Shown: positions 44,460 through 56,440 of the stretch, piece after piece
How positions within the stretch are numbered: the stretch's first letter is position 1
How the letters are laid out: the number at the start of each line of letters is the position of its first letter
Source: Zizania palustris
Taxonomy: Eukaryota; Streptophyta; Magnoliopsida; Poales; Poaceae
Direction of reading: 5' to 3'
Length of the DNA stretch: 64,000 bases
Assembly: GCA_019279435.1 (NCBI GenBank)
Contig: JAAALK010000285.1
Location: 66,698,865 to 66,762,864 of the forward strand
Notes under the pieces: model-generated
The model's input: the letters and a program-made list of their open reading frames with translations, nothing else
Database searches by the model: none
Told to the model about the DNA's origin: nothing
Position numbers and translations under genes: made by a program

Positions 44460-45996
44460 AAGGCTAAGAATCATTTCTATTCTCAGCTGTGAACTGATCG
44501 GTTCTGATCTTGATAACTTTTAGCATTGTTTTCTGATTTGAAGTCTTTTGAGCTTGTACTGCAGTTTGTATCTCTTGATTACTCCTGGTATTACAGATTA
44601 ACCAATAGCCATACACCAGGAGTTATCACTTGCAACACTGAAATGATACTTCTTTAAATGATTTATTTGAATGAAGTTCTGAACTGATTTTTGTCTGAAA
44701 CAACACAGTACAAGTTGAAATTGTTTCAGTTTCTGAAATTTACAATTCAAACTTCCCTGAAACAGAAAGTATTTTTATTTCACTTGTGATTGAGTTTAGA
44801 ATTGGAAAGTTGAGAATAGTTCTAAGTTCTGGATTCAAAAGGTTCAGCACAATTCTTGATGACTTTGTATATTTGAGTTGTTTATGGTTGAAGTTAAATA
44901 GTAATTCAAAATCTGAATCATCTCAGTTTTCTTCATTGAATTCAATTAATTTAGAAGTACATTTATTCAGTGCTGAAATCACTGAATTTGCAATTTGAAG
45001 AAATAATTGAGGTAGCTTCTCTAAAATAGTTTTGTATGGATCTGAATTCAGTTATTTCAGGATCTTCATTGCTAATTCTTGATTGACACTGAATTTTACT
45101 GCCTATTTTTGGCTTGAATATCTTTATTGAACTGAAAATACCATATTCATTGGTAAAGTGTTTTCAGTTAGTGCATAGTATTCAAGAATTGATAGAGGTA
45201 CATGTTCTGAATATGGTTGGTTGATATATCTCTGCTGTTATGGATGTTCTGATTATATGTTGATGGTTGCTAAGTGCTAAATAGATAACTGGAAAGATTG
45301 AAAGTCATTTATTCATGAGTACTGAAACTGTGAGACTCAATGTTCAGAATTGGATCAGTTTTGCTATAGGATTTCAGTAAAAGTGAAGATCAATTTTCTA
45401 GTGAGTTTTAGTCTGAAGTTTGTGTTTATTCTGCTGATTGCAACAGAGGACATTCAATTTATCATAACTGACCTTCTTCTGAATATGTGTTTGCTACATA
45501 TGGTCTGAAACAGATTTCTATAATCCTAATCTAGTGAAAGAAGTTCTAAAAAGTCACTTTTGTACAAACTAAATCTGTTTCAATATTCAATCCTCTTGTA
45601 TCATCTGTTATCTGTTTTGAGGTTGTTGAAGTCCAAATTTTGATGATTACCTTCTTCGGAATTAACTGATTGCTGCAAAATATGGTATTAATTTCAATTT
45701 TGAAGTTTCTGAACTTTGTCGACTCACTGTTTACCGATTGGGTCCTATTGGCAAACCAAGTGCCAATCTAGTGAATCTGTTTCGGAGTTTCAATTGTCAA
45801 CAGAGTGTTTCGACTAATATATCTCCGATTTATACAAAAACTTTGTTTGAGACTAAATTCTGTTCTGAGTTGATTTGTATCACATTTGATTTGTGTATGT
45901 TTAGAAGTTTGTTGGGGTGTTCTGGACAGGCCATCATTTTCAAAAGAAGTTGTCGAGGCGCCTATTCACTCCCCTCTAGTCGCCAATCCGATCCCA
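44460..45996 (+). repeat. 3' LTR of B1, second part
   Basis: Resumes the LTR broken at 16200 and matches 9258-10939 closely apart from a 185-base absence near 44640 and a 29-base insertion near 45738. Ends GATCCCA at 45996. Confidence 0.9.
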
Positions 45997-46585
45997 CAAA
46001 AAGCCTACCCAAACTCCAAAAAAAACCCTCTTCCTGCCAAGAAAATTCCTCCTAAGAAGAACCATCTGAAGAAACCCAAGGAGTCTTTGAGGACTGTTCA
46101 TTTGACCCATGAGAGTGCCCCTAGGAGAATGTTTCACTGCTCTTACTGCCAGTGGGTGGGTCACCTAGTTGGGTTTTGTTTCCGTCGCATCAAGGATGAG
46201 CGACATTCTCAGGCGTTGAGGTTCCAAGACATGCTTTACCCATCTCTAGGTATGCATGAGTCTAAGTGTTACTCACGTCCTATTTACGAGGCTCCCCAAT
46301 CTTCTCGGAGAGTTTTTGCCCCTCGTGGTGTACACCATGTCTCATATGGTGCTAGACCATGTGTAGGTGGCTTTAGGCTTTATACCTCGACAGGTTGGGA
46401 GACCTCGTCATGCATCTGAGTTGCATCATATAGGTAGACCTCGAACTTTGCATCACTCTACTTTACCTGTGCGTAAACAGTCAACTTTTACTATTCCTAC
46501 TACTCTTAACTCTCAGTGTTGGATGCCTCATCATATTTTCACTCCCCCCAGCACTAAGTGATCGAGAATTTCTCGTTTTGTGTAG
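45997..46585 (+). pseudogene. Copia gag C-terminus of G
   Basis: Proline/lysine tail (KKNPLPAKKIPPKK) and an intact second CCHC knuckle (CSYCQWVGHLVGFC, 46138-46179), then an arginine-rich linker. Stops from about 46417. The frame is open across the B1 LTR junction only by chance. Confidence 0.85.
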
Positions 46586-48300
46586 GTGACAGACCCAGGC
46601 TTGGAGGGCATGTGCATCATGGACTCCTGTTGTACGTGCCATATGACCGAGAATGCAACATGGTTCTCCAGCCTCACCACAACCAAGCAAAAGGAGAAAA
46701 TCACCTTCGGCAACAACCGAAGAAGTAGAGTGAATGGTAAAGGTGTGGTAAGAATCAACTCAAATTTCACTTTCAAAGAGGTTGCTTTGGTCGAAAACTT
46801 GGGATACAATTTGCTTTATGTATCCCATTTTCTTGATGAGGGCTTCGAAGTGTGATGCCATCGCGATACTTTGCAAGTACTCAATTTTGATGGTGTTTTG
46901 GTTTGTAAGATCTTAAGAGTTGGGAGAGTTTTTGGAGATGATTTTTCTGAGTCATCTGGTTGCACATTCGACTTCTGAGCTTTGGAAGTGGCATAGGAGT
47001 CTATGGCATATGATCTTTGAGTTGCTCGCTCATTTGAGTGCCCTAAGTCTGATCCGAGGATTGCCCAAGCTCAAATTTGAGAAGAATTTAGTTTGCACTC
47101 CTTGTCGACATGGGAAAATGATTACTGCCTCACACTCACCAGTCACTATGGTGATGACTGAACAACCCGAAGAGCTTCTTCATATGGACACTGTAGGTCC
47201 TTCCCAGGTTAGTTCTTTAGGTGGAACATGGTATGTTCTTCTCATTGTCGATGATTTCTCTCGCTGCTCTTGGGTCTTCTTTCTAGCTAGCAAGGATGAA
47301 GTGTTTTCACACTTTTGGAGCTTAGCTTTGAGACTTTTTACTGAACTTCTAGGTGCATTGAAATTCATTTGAAGTGATAATGACAGCGAGTTCAAGAATA
47401 GTCTCTTTGTTGACTTTTGTCTAGAGCGTGGAATAGAACATCAATTCTCTGCTCCATGGGTTCCTCAACAGAACTGGTGTTGTTGAGAGAAAGAACCGCA
47501 CTATGGTTGAGATGGCTAGGATGATGCTCGATGAGCACAAGACACCTAGAAAGTTTTGAGCTGAGGCCATGAACACTGCTTGTTACATCTCAAACCGAAT
47601 TTTCCTGGGCTCAATTTTGAATTTGACTCATATGAGCTGCGTTTTGGGATACAACCCAAAGTTACTCATCTTCGAGTATTTGATTGTCGATGCTTTATCC
47701 TAAAACGTGGAAATTTGGACAAATTTGAGTCGCGTTGTTCTGACGAGATCTTTTTTGGTTACACTACTCATGGTCATTCATATCGTGTTTTTAATTTGGT
47801 AACTAACACTGTTATCGAGTCATGTGATGTGACTTTTGATAAATCAACCCCCTATGTTAGCTCTTATTTTGAATAGGAAAGTCAACACGACATGGAGCAG
47901 ACAATTTTTGAAGATGAAGATCCTAAAGACTTCGAGGATGGTCCTCTACTACCCTCAACATCGACTCCCGAAACTGACCCCGCTTCAACTACTTTGGCAA
48001 GAGGCCCCAAAGCTACTACCTCGACATCGGTCATCTTCGACAAATCCCAAGCACAAGTTGACGGGGAGGGTGCATCTCGCCGCGAGGCTTCACACCAGAT
48101 CCTAAGGATGCATCCTCCAAAGCAAATCATTAGTGATCTTGATCAAAGGGTAACACGTTCTCATGCTCATTTCATTGATTCTGCTTTTGTTGCTTCTTTT
48201 GAGCCCTTAGATGTGAGTCATGCACTTTCTGATTCTAGTTGGATCAATGCCATGCATGAAGAACTTGAAAATTTTGAGAGAAACAGAGTCTGGACTTTTG
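46586..48300 (+). pseudogene. Copia protease and integrase of G
   Basis: Protease EGMCIMDSCCTCHMT: the active-site glycine has become cysteine (about 46620-46628). A stop lies near 46853. Integrase zinc region CTPCRHGK, core HMDTVGPS then a stop where relatives have RSDNG (about 47370), a damaged QNGVVER block near 47475, and C-terminal CRCFILKRGNLDKFES. The acidic linker reaches 48100. Many stops and shifts; clearly dead. Confidence 0.88.
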
Positions 48301-49550
48301 TTGATCCTCCACCTAATTTCATTTTATTGTAACTAAATGGATTTTCAAAAACAAACAAGGGGAGGATGGGTCTGTAGTTAGAAACAAAGCTAGACTTGTG
48401 GCTCAGGGTTTTTCTCAGTTAGAAGGATTGATTTTATAGAAACTTTTGCACTAGTTGCTCGTCTTGAGGCTATTAGAATTTTACTTGCATTTGTGGCATC
48501 CCGTGCTTTCAAACATTATCAAATGGATGTCGAAAGTGCTTTTCTTAATGGCTTCATAGGCGAAGATGTTTATGTAAAACAACCCCCCGATTTGAAAACC
48601 CCAAATACCCACATAAAGTCCTTAAACTTCATAAGAATCTTTATGGACTCAAGCAGGCCCCTCGGGCTTGGTATGATAGACTTAAGTATTTTCTGCTTGA
48701 GCGAGGGTATTTGATGGGATCAGTAGATAAAACTCTTTTCACTCTCAAGGTTGGCAAAGAATTTCTCCTAGTGGCTAACTCAAGAAATTTTATATGGCTG
48801 ATGTGAAGCCCCTCGCCACTCCAATGACTACCTCGATAGCATTGGACCCTAATGAGGATGGAGAAGTCATAGATCAAAAGGAGTTCCGAAGCATGATCGG
48901 CTCCCTATAGTACTTGACTGCTACGAGGTCGGACATACACTTTGTTGTGTGTCTGTGCACTCATTTTCAGGCTTCGCCATGTGCTTCGCACCGCCAAGCG
49001 GTAAAGCGCATTCTTAGGTATCTCAAGCATACCCTTGAACATAGCATTTGGTATTGTGCATCTTCCTCTTTGTGTCTTCATGGTTATTCAGATGCAAATT
49101 TTGCTAGGTGTAGAATTGATAGGAAGAGTACCTCTGGTACTTGTCATTTTCTACATACTTCTCTTGTTTGCTGGTATTCCCGCAAATAGTCTAGCGTTCC
49201 ATAATCTACGACTGAGGCCGAATATGTTGCCGCAGCTAGCTGTTACTCACATATTTTGTGGATGGTTTCCACTTTGCGGGATTTCAGGTTAGACTATAAG
49301 AGTGTTCCACTTTTTTGTGATAACACTAGCGCTATTTGCATTGCAAACAACCCGGTTCAGCATTCCAGAACTAAGCACATTGATGTGAGATATCATTTTC
49401 TCAGAGATCACAATGAGAAGGGTGATATTGAGCATGATATGTTGATACCCAGAACCAGCTTGCTGACATTTTCACCAAACCCCTTGGTGCGTCACGTTTT
49501 GCTTATTTGCGGGGGAACTTGGTATTTATCATCCTTAGAGCATTCTATGG
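48301..49550 (+). pseudogene. Copia RT and RNase H of G, catalytic motif deleted
   Basis: RT begins KWIFKNKQGEDGS and has MDVESAFLNGFIGEDVYV, but near 48775 the text jumps from KEFLL to the KKFYMADVKPLATP region, losing about 170 bases that in D and C carry YVDD. RNase H (49035-49500) keeps STSGTCHF, LFCDNTSAICIANNPVQHS and DHNEKGDI, with shifts near 49190 and 49430. It ends near 49550. Confidence 0.9.
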
Positions 49551-50676
49551 GGGAGCATGATTTCATTATTTTGCATTGGCTTCCTTCTGATGATGAGTTG
49601 ATGCAGTTAGTTGCTTTTATATGCCTTCGCATGATTGTCTTTATCATGATGCTTTCAGCTTTGTTTAATATATCTAACTTCATAATGAGCATAATTTTAA
49701 TTTACAAAACCCTAAAATTTGATCACTGCTTAGTCTTGTGTCTAGCATGTGTTGTGCGGAACTACATTAGCTATCTTTTATCTGCCTAGTAGCTAGAATC
49801 CCTTACTTTAGATGCTAGAATTGCAACTTAAAAACAATACTACTTTTTCATGGAATTATCCAACAATCTCAACAAAAATCGATATCCATGATTTATGTGC
49901 TAAAGATGACAAGATCCAGGCGGGTTTTCTTGTCGCACTATGTTATTCTGGGCTGCTTACCATAGCACTTCGGTATGAACTGGGATAACTTAGTGTCTGC
50001 TAAAATCACTGCCTTAAGCTTCTAATGGTCTTTCTTGACATAGGCTTGGCTTGGTTGGACAGCATAAGGTGGACGAGCAAATAACCCCTGGCAATATAAA
50101 AAGACCTGCAAAGTATGAATCCTTTGCTTATCAAGCTTGCTAAATGCTTCATGAAATTGGACATGCTTTCCTCGGTAGAAATTATTTAGCTTTTGCAGTT
50201 TCTGTTTTCACTTGTCTAGATGACTAGTCTAAGTGGTGATGCTTTTATTTTCAACAATTCGAAAAATTCATGCATCAAACATTGAATTTGGAATATATTA
50301 ATTTGAGTTGAGCATCTAAGCCTGACATTATGATTTGGCATATTCTTGCACCTTATGCTTTCACATGTTTCATCATCTTGAAGCCTTGCATCTTTTCTTG
50401 CTCCTTGATTCTTGCATTAGCAAAGGGGGAGAAAAATGCCTTGATTTCCCACCAAAGGGGGAGAACAAGTGATGAAGTTCAAAGGGGGAGACAATTTTGC
50501 TGCCAAAGGGGGAATTGTTGCCAAATGGATTTTCATGAGTCAAGATGGAAGAAATCCTTTTATCAAGTGACATGATTTGGCTCTTTTCTGAGTTTTTATG
50601 GTCACTTGTGCACTGAAAAATTTCAAATTTTCATGAACTTTAATTTGGTTGTCAATGCACTCATCAAGGGGGAGAT
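49551..50676 (+). other. Post-pol untranslated region and polypurine tract of G
   Basis: No gene. Contains hairpin 1 (49769-49794), the 183 bp block (49911-50093), purine tracts of the AAAGGGGGAGA type near 50420, 50455, 50480 and 50506, hairpin 2 (50564-50571 with 50601-50608), and the polypurine tract TCATCAAGGGGGAGAT (50661-50676). Confidence 0.85.
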
Positions 50677-52499
50677 TGAGAAACCAAGTTGAGATGTGCC
50701 TTGGTTTCATGTCTATGATGAGTGATTGACAAGGTTTACCTTCTGTGCGAAGTGATCCCTCTAAAGGGGTTCGAAGGTGTTTTACCGAAGGGTTCAGAGT
50801 TGGCTGGCAGCAGCTGTGCAACAGAGTGTGTCTATCGGAGGGGTCCGGCAGAGCACGATGATAGGTTTGTACTAGAGGGCTCGCTACTTTGTGCGGCACA
50901 CCGGAGTGTGTACCGAAGGTTGTTTATCGAAGAGGTCTCTAGGGTACTAGAAAATCTTGTCTGCTTGTCGGTGGTGCGTAGGTGACTTCAAAGGTGACAG
51001 ATGGTTCGCAATGAGTGAACCTAGGTCAAGCAGGAGGCTTAATGCTCGGCGAGCAGGAAGGTCGGTCACGAAGGCTGCGTGGTATCGAGGTCAGTCCTCG
51101 GGTCAAGGTGCGCCAAGTGAAGGCAAGAAGTGCGGAGGGTGGCTCTGGCTGAATGTACCCCAAGGCAAAGTCCTCGGAGGCGAGGCACTGTGAATGGTGC
51201 TCCAGAAGGAGTGACTTCGGAGTATGGTGGACAAAGTCCTCATGATTGAGGCAAGGCTTTCGAAGTGAGCTTCGGAGGGAGGCACTCGAAGGGATACATG
51301 ACAAAGGTCTTGGAAGTCAAGGTGCATCGAAGGCATGGTCCAGATAAGGGTCTTCGTGGAGTGTGCTCGGGGTTGAGACACTATGAAAGGTTGCTTATGG
51401 ATATGGTCCAGAAGGTGGCAAAGATAATTCAAAGGTGGGGCTTCAGAGTGTGGCTGACTTGAGGTACTTCGGCCATGCATGGCTTTGGTACACGGACTAC
51501 AGAGTTCGAGCTAGGAGTAGCTGCGCAGCCGTGGTGGTCCACTCCAGAGGTGATGGTGCGAAGGCTCAAGAGGTTTGGCGACTTCGGCTCAAAACCGTCA
51601 CTGTCTATTGTGCAAAAGTCGATGCTGTCTCTTCTATGAAGCTGACAAAAAAAGCCTCATGTAAAAGTAAACTACCATCTGTACCCCCATGTCTGGTAGA
51701 GACAAAATCACTGTAAACCCTAGGGGTAAAGTAGTCTATTCGCATGGCTGAGTTGTGCCTATAAATAGTGAGGCTGGCTAGGTCTAGGCTTACACTTTTA
51801 GAATCCATTTTTAGAACTCCCAGAGCTAGCCTCCATTATCATGTACTCAGTTCTATGAGTGTTTTGTGTTCCTTATTTGCATGCATTGAGATCTCTATTC
51901 TACACTTCATTATGTGCCATCTAGAGTTTTTTGCTCTTATTCATTTCTGACGAAGTGTGTTTGACTCCTGCTTGTGAAAGTTTTTCATTGTGTGTTCGCT
52001 CTGTGTAAACTGGAGGCAAGTCCTCTCTAATTACTAGCAAAGCACTGTGTGAAGTTGGTCTCGAAGCCTGTTTTCTTTCCTTAGTCCAAGTCCTCGGTGC
52101 AGTCTGCTCAATGTCTATTTTTCTGCCTTCTGAAGTACGAAGCCTAGTACTAGTTGCTAGTGCGGAGTATCTGTTCGGAGCCCTCACAGGGAAACTTACT
52201 CGTGTGAAGAGTACTAGTGCGAAGCCTGCTCAATGGCACCTTGTGTGCGGAGCCTGTACTAACTTCGCAGAGTTGTCTTTTTGGGTTTCTGAGTGCGAGC
52301 GAACTCTTCTCGCCTTTGACTTTTTACCCTTTGCGAAGCCTATGTTCGGAGCTGTAAAATACCTCCGAAACAAACCTCTGAAGGGTGTGTTCGAAGCCTG
52401 TTCCGTAGGAGACAGTGTTTAAAATAGAAGGCAAGTTTTTGCCTAAAATTTTAAAAAGCTCCCATTCACCCCCCTCTAGTCGCCCTTTTTGGTCCAATA
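50677..52499 (+). repeat. 3' LTR of G
   Basis: 1823 bp, starting TGAGAAACCAAGTTG and ending GGTCCAATA, where the usual CAACA has a C to T change. GATGAGTGATTGA motif near 50717; TATA box TATAAATAG at 51760-51768. Closest to the LTR of C. The right flank starts GGGGG; no left partner is in view. Confidence 0.88.
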
Positions 52500-53803
52500 G
52501 GGGGAAACCAATGGCATCCCATCTAGGTATCATCGGACGGCGTACTATGGGGCACAACCCTATAGTGATGAACGGCAGTACGGGAACAATGCTCTTTGGC
52601 ATGAACAGTATCAACAGATCCCAACGCTTGGCCAATATCCAACATCGGGGTAGCAAGAAGATGACTAGGTGAATCAGATCACGGAGGTCATTAGAGATCA
52701 ATTTGGGTTGAAGCCAAAAGAACATACATACATGTATCGGCGGCCAAATCCTTAATGGTTCGATCGAGTACCACTACTAGGCCAATACAAGGTAACCCAT
52801 TTCACCAAGTTCTCAGGACAAGACTCTATCTCCACGATCGAGCACATTAGCCGTTTCCTCGCCCAATGAGGAGAGGCATTGGCTGACGAGGCAATGAGGG
52901 TCCGATTCTTCTGGCTGTCTCTATCAATATCGGCCTTCACATGGTTCTCTTCACTGCCAGTGGATTCCATCCGATGATGGGCTGACTTAGAGAAGAAATT
53001 TCACAAGTATTTTTTTGTCGGCATCTAAGAGATGAAGCTTACCGATGTGACATCCCTCAAGCAAAGAATGGACGAGTCGATACAAGATTATGTCTAGAGG
53101 TTCTCAGATGTATGGGGCAGATGCTACAGTTTGAGCCTCAACGACAATCAATTGGTGGAATTGGCCTTTCAAGGACTCCTGAACCCAATTAAGGAGAGGT
53201 TTTCAACACACAAGTTCGAGAGCATTTCACAACTGCTACATAGGGTATTGACACATGAGAGCCGATTCCAAGAAACTAAGAGGGAAAAGTATAAGAAGAA
53301 AGTGACATACGCCTAGATATAACACTCGGACTCTGATGAGAGCAGTGATTCAGATGCAGAGGTCGGTATAGCCGAGTGGTCCAAGAACAAGAAGCAGGTT
53401 GCTTGCCCTTGGGTGAAGCCGGCCGAAAAGGAAGAGAGATACAACTTTGACGTCAACAAGGCCGACAAAGTATTTGACATGTTACTTAAAGAAAAGCAGA
53501 TTCACGTGTCACATAGCCACATAATACCACATGTCGATTAGCTAAAGAAAAGAAAGTACTACAGGTGGCATAACTCCCGATCACACCATACTAATGAGTG
53601 CAAAGTGTTCAAGCAACAGATCCAATCAATCGTGGAGCTAGGCCGAATCAAGTTCGATGATGGGAAGATACCCACGAACATCGATGGTCACATGTTCCCA
53701 GTCAACATGGTGCATGGCATTACAGTGTTGATCGACATGCAAGGGAAGGAAGAAGAATCAGCAGCAACGTCACCTCATCAGGCCTCATCAGGAAATACCT
53801 AAG
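52500..53803 (+). pseudogene. Ty3/gypsy gag of H (RIRE2/Tat-like)
   Basis: Retrotransposon gag forming the capsid. One frame reads through FTKFSGQDSIS, HISRFLAQ, RFFWLSLSISAFTWFSSLP, WADLEKKFHKYFF, KLTDVTSLKQRMDESI, CYSLSLND and LAFQGLLNPIKERF, the family's core, interrupted by at least five stops (for example near 52736, 52867, 52975, 53026 and 53095). A second domain (RYNFDVNKADKVFDMLL, then YYRWHNSRSHHTNECKVFK) resembles rice RIRE2-type gags. It ends at 53803. Confidence 0.88.
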
Positions 53804-54430
53804 GAGGTCGGAAGAGAGGGAGAACAATGAGGACAGCCGGAGTTACTCGCGTTTCAACCCCCATTAGAACTGCGAGTTCTTCAGGCTTTCCTGGAATGAG
53901 GGACTACGTCTACCATCCATGGACGAGTGCCAAAAGTGCGGTGCTCAAGGCAGAATGCAAGACGATCATCGACCATGCAACATCAAGCTTGGGCCGCATG
54001 ATCGGGAGACAGTGCACCAAAGGTTGTCGTCTCCATGGGTACCGGCATTGGAAAGACTCGGTCCCCTCAATCCCAAAGGAATTAGCGAGATGGCTGATGA
54101 TGATGAAAGTATACCAGAGAGGCCACGGTGGTGTCCTCCTGGGATCTTCACGAGGAGCCAGAAAAGAAGGGTGGAGCACTTGCGGCATAAAGAAGCAAGA
54201 ACACAAATGCACAACGAGGAAGCTAATCAGCCACACAAGATTAAGAGTGAATGATGACTAAAGGATAAGGCCGATCATGAAGGTGAGAACATGATAGATA
54301 ACAACGTCAACCTGGTCAACGAGGTGCCACCCAAACTCATTCTATGAAGATAACGCCGAAAAGTAAAGGAGGAACATGGCCAAACCTTGCCATAAGTCGA
54401 TGAATCACAACAGTATGGACATTAGACCAG
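53804..54430 (+). pseudogene. Gag-pol linker of H
   Basis: Frame 53919-54254 reads DECQKCGAQGRMQDDH and then RPRWCPPGIFTRSQKRRVEHLR, a tryptophan-cysteine-proline/basic block that follows gag in Tat-type polyproteins. The first cysteines could be part of a nucleocapsid zinc motif. No protease, RT or integrase is recognised after it. Moderate confidence. Confidence 0.6.
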
Positions 54431-54763
54431 TCGGCTGAGGCTGACCTTCACAAGTAATTAGACTCCCCAGCAAGGTAAGTGTGACCTAAAGACTACTACG
54501 CCAGAGGGTCTGGGGAAGGCCGAATGATTATGTAAAGGAAACATCTTTCGATCGTTCGGACAAAGCATATATAGTCGATGCCAATGGTGTCGCCTTTAGA
54601 CAGCCGATGTAGAGGCATCACCCATAGACCAAAGATACGGTGCAGAAACTCAGTATGCAAGTCGAAGGAATCAAAGGTAGTATATTACAAAATGGACATG
54701 GTTCATTACAACACCATTGATTCTACACGAAGCTCAAGGTACTCGACGGATGGCCTCCATCGC
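54431..54763. other. H, region between gag and antisense gene
   Basis: No gene seen. This is where pol should be; its deletion probably lies here. The right part would hold the 3' untranslated region of the minus-strand gene. Confidence 0.5.
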
Positions 54764-56300
54764 CTACAGCCGTATAAGATTGATATTGTGAATAAGGGCC
54801 CGGTCTTCGGGATCCAAGCCAGGAACATCTTGGAGGGTGCGGTGGCAATGCTCTATGTGCTGGATGGCATCAATGAACCAGCGTTGCTGGGCGTCGACTC
54901 GGGTCAACAAAGAGGCGACGACACCGTCTTTATCGGCAATCTGTGCACGGGTCCCCTTTAGCTCCGTGACTAGGTTAGCTTCCCTCGCTCGCAGTCGATC
55001 AAGCTCCCGTGATGCGGTTGAAGACTCAGCCTTAACGCACTCTAAGATGGTCCTCTCATCCACAACTGCCTCTTTACGATCCTCCGTTGCCTCTAAGAGC
55101 GAAGCCCAGCTAGCTCGACCGACTATTCTCTTGGTGGCTCACTGCATGGATAGGCGATGAAACTCCAAATATATGGTCAGCGTAAGAGCGTCGACCAGCT
55201 CTAGTGGAAGTTGGTCCAAGACGTCATTGAAACACCCTCGTATCGGCCCCAAATCATTAACCAGAACCTCTACTGGAGAATCCAGGCGGCGCAGAAGGTT
55301 CGACAACACCTCTTTCATGGCCGAAGGGAGCTGAGTCGAGGACAATGAGGGGACACCAGTGGCTCCTTCAAAAATTGGTCGGACATCAAAGGGAAATTGT
55401 TGAGCGAAAGACTAAAAAGACGAAGAGTTAGGCATAAGCTAACCATATAACAAATGCGAGGGCGAGAAAAACTTACATCAGCAGACCCAGTAGGGATGAC
55501 AGGTGGCGGAGAGCTATCGGCAATAGATACAGTGGCATCATCCTGTGATGTGGCCACTGGAAGGGTAAGGGGCAGGCAAGCTCGTGGTGCCCGACATGGA
55601 TGCATTCAAGGCCGATTTGAGTCATAAAGAAAAGCAACAAGTAGAAGAGAACAAAAGTACCTGATAAGAACCATCAGCTAGAGATACCTTAGTGGTGGTC
55701 TCAACAACTGCTAGCACATCCTCTGGCATACCTGCCCCGACCAGTGTACCCACAATGGCAGCATCAACCGACGCTCTAGGGTCAGCAACGATGGCCTCCG
55801 AAGTATCAGCCCCGATAACGAAGTCCACTGTGGCATTTCTGGTAACCAGAACCGGCTAGGCGTGACCTAGGTCATCTGCTGGCTAGTCTAACGTAGTGAC
55901 AGGGTAAGGCTAGAAGAAATCAAAAAGAAAATGAATATCGAAAATGAAAACAAGCATCATATAATAAAGACATACAGACCTGAGTCGGCGGAGTTACATC
56001 CACAGCAACCGGGGTCTGTGCGGTAGAAGGCGTTGGTGGCATAGGTAGAGAAAGAAGAAGAAAGAACATCAAGCTACGGACTAAGAAATTCCACCAAGAG
56101 ATGAGAGTTCGTCAGGCAAGAGACGGGAAGATTACCTAGGCATATCGAGTTCTAGTAGAGCGACGCGCCACTATGTCCGATGTTTTGCGCTTATGCACTG
56201 GGGCCTTGACTCGCTTCCTAGAAAGCCATTTCGACGCAGAGGGGGCCTCATGACCGAGGTTGGTAGTGACTGATTGCAGCCCATAGCATATCGGCCTACC
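54764..56300 (-). pseudogene. Multi-exon antisense extra gene of H, C-terminal half
   Basis: Minus-strand gene with clear GT-AG introns at 55910-55979 (70 bp), 55557-55660 (104 bp) and 55412-55476 (65 bp); an upstream donor at 56135 is likely. Exons: 55980 upward (basic then PPTPSTAQ), 55661-55909 (acidic, TSEAIVADP), 55477-55556, and 54764-55411, a coiled coil (SSTASRELDRLRAREAN) ending in a stop at 54764. One TGA at about 55139 interrupts the last exon. It has the same layout as the gene in E, with the conserved N-terminal domain missing. Function unknown; member of the Tat-lineage antisense genes by position and architecture. Confidence 0.65.
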
Positions 56301-56440
56301 ACTTCTGCTCATCGATGGGGCGTCAATGTCATCCTCCTATGGGAGAAAGAAATGTCAAAAAACATGGAAGAAAAATCAGGACAAAGACTAAGCCATGAGA
56401 TGTCAGAACAAACCTCGGGGTTGATATCGGTGAAGGCTGG

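Larger units (their letters stand above)
8864..45996 (+). mobile_element. Non-autonomous copia element B1 (gag only, split by nested insertions)
   Basis: B1 has a 5'-truncated 5' LTR (8864-10939), primer site, gag (11006-13260), post-pol region, polypurine tract and a 3' LTR split into 15115-16200 and 44460-45996 by element C. Protease, integrase, RT and RNase H are absent: near 13930 the text passes from the gag/protease linker straight into the GAGGGGGAG region that follows pol in relatives. B1 would therefore depend on proteins of another copia element. A solo gypsy LTR (F1) lies just after its second zinc knuckle. Confidence 0.85.
45997..52499 (+). mobile_element. Copia element G, 5' end missing
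   Basis: Plus-strand element of the C/D type: end of gag, protease, integrase, RT-RNase H, post-pol region, polypurine tract and 3' LTR (50677-52499). The 5' LTR, primer site and most of gag are absent; B1's 3' LTR ends exactly where G's gag text begins. The simplest reading is that B1 inserted in G's gag and the left part was later deleted together with B1's LTR start. Confidence 0.82.
52500..56440 (+). mobile_element. Tat-type gypsy element H, pol deleted
   Basis: Interior of a Ty3/gypsy element with gag on the plus strand (52500-53803), a downstream nucleocapsid-like stretch (to about 54430) and an antisense gene on the minus strand (54764-56300). Convergent gag and antisense gene with pol between is the known Tat-lineage plan; pol is missing here. 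Neither LTR is visible: the left end is cut by G, the right by F2. Confidence 0.75.

Noticed and set aside
49251..49789. 177-codon frame after RNase H of G as a third, envelope-like ORF
   Set aside because: It begins in RNase H (FCDNTSAICIANN) and continues by frameshift into the conserved untranslated region, giving a chance hydrophobic tail.
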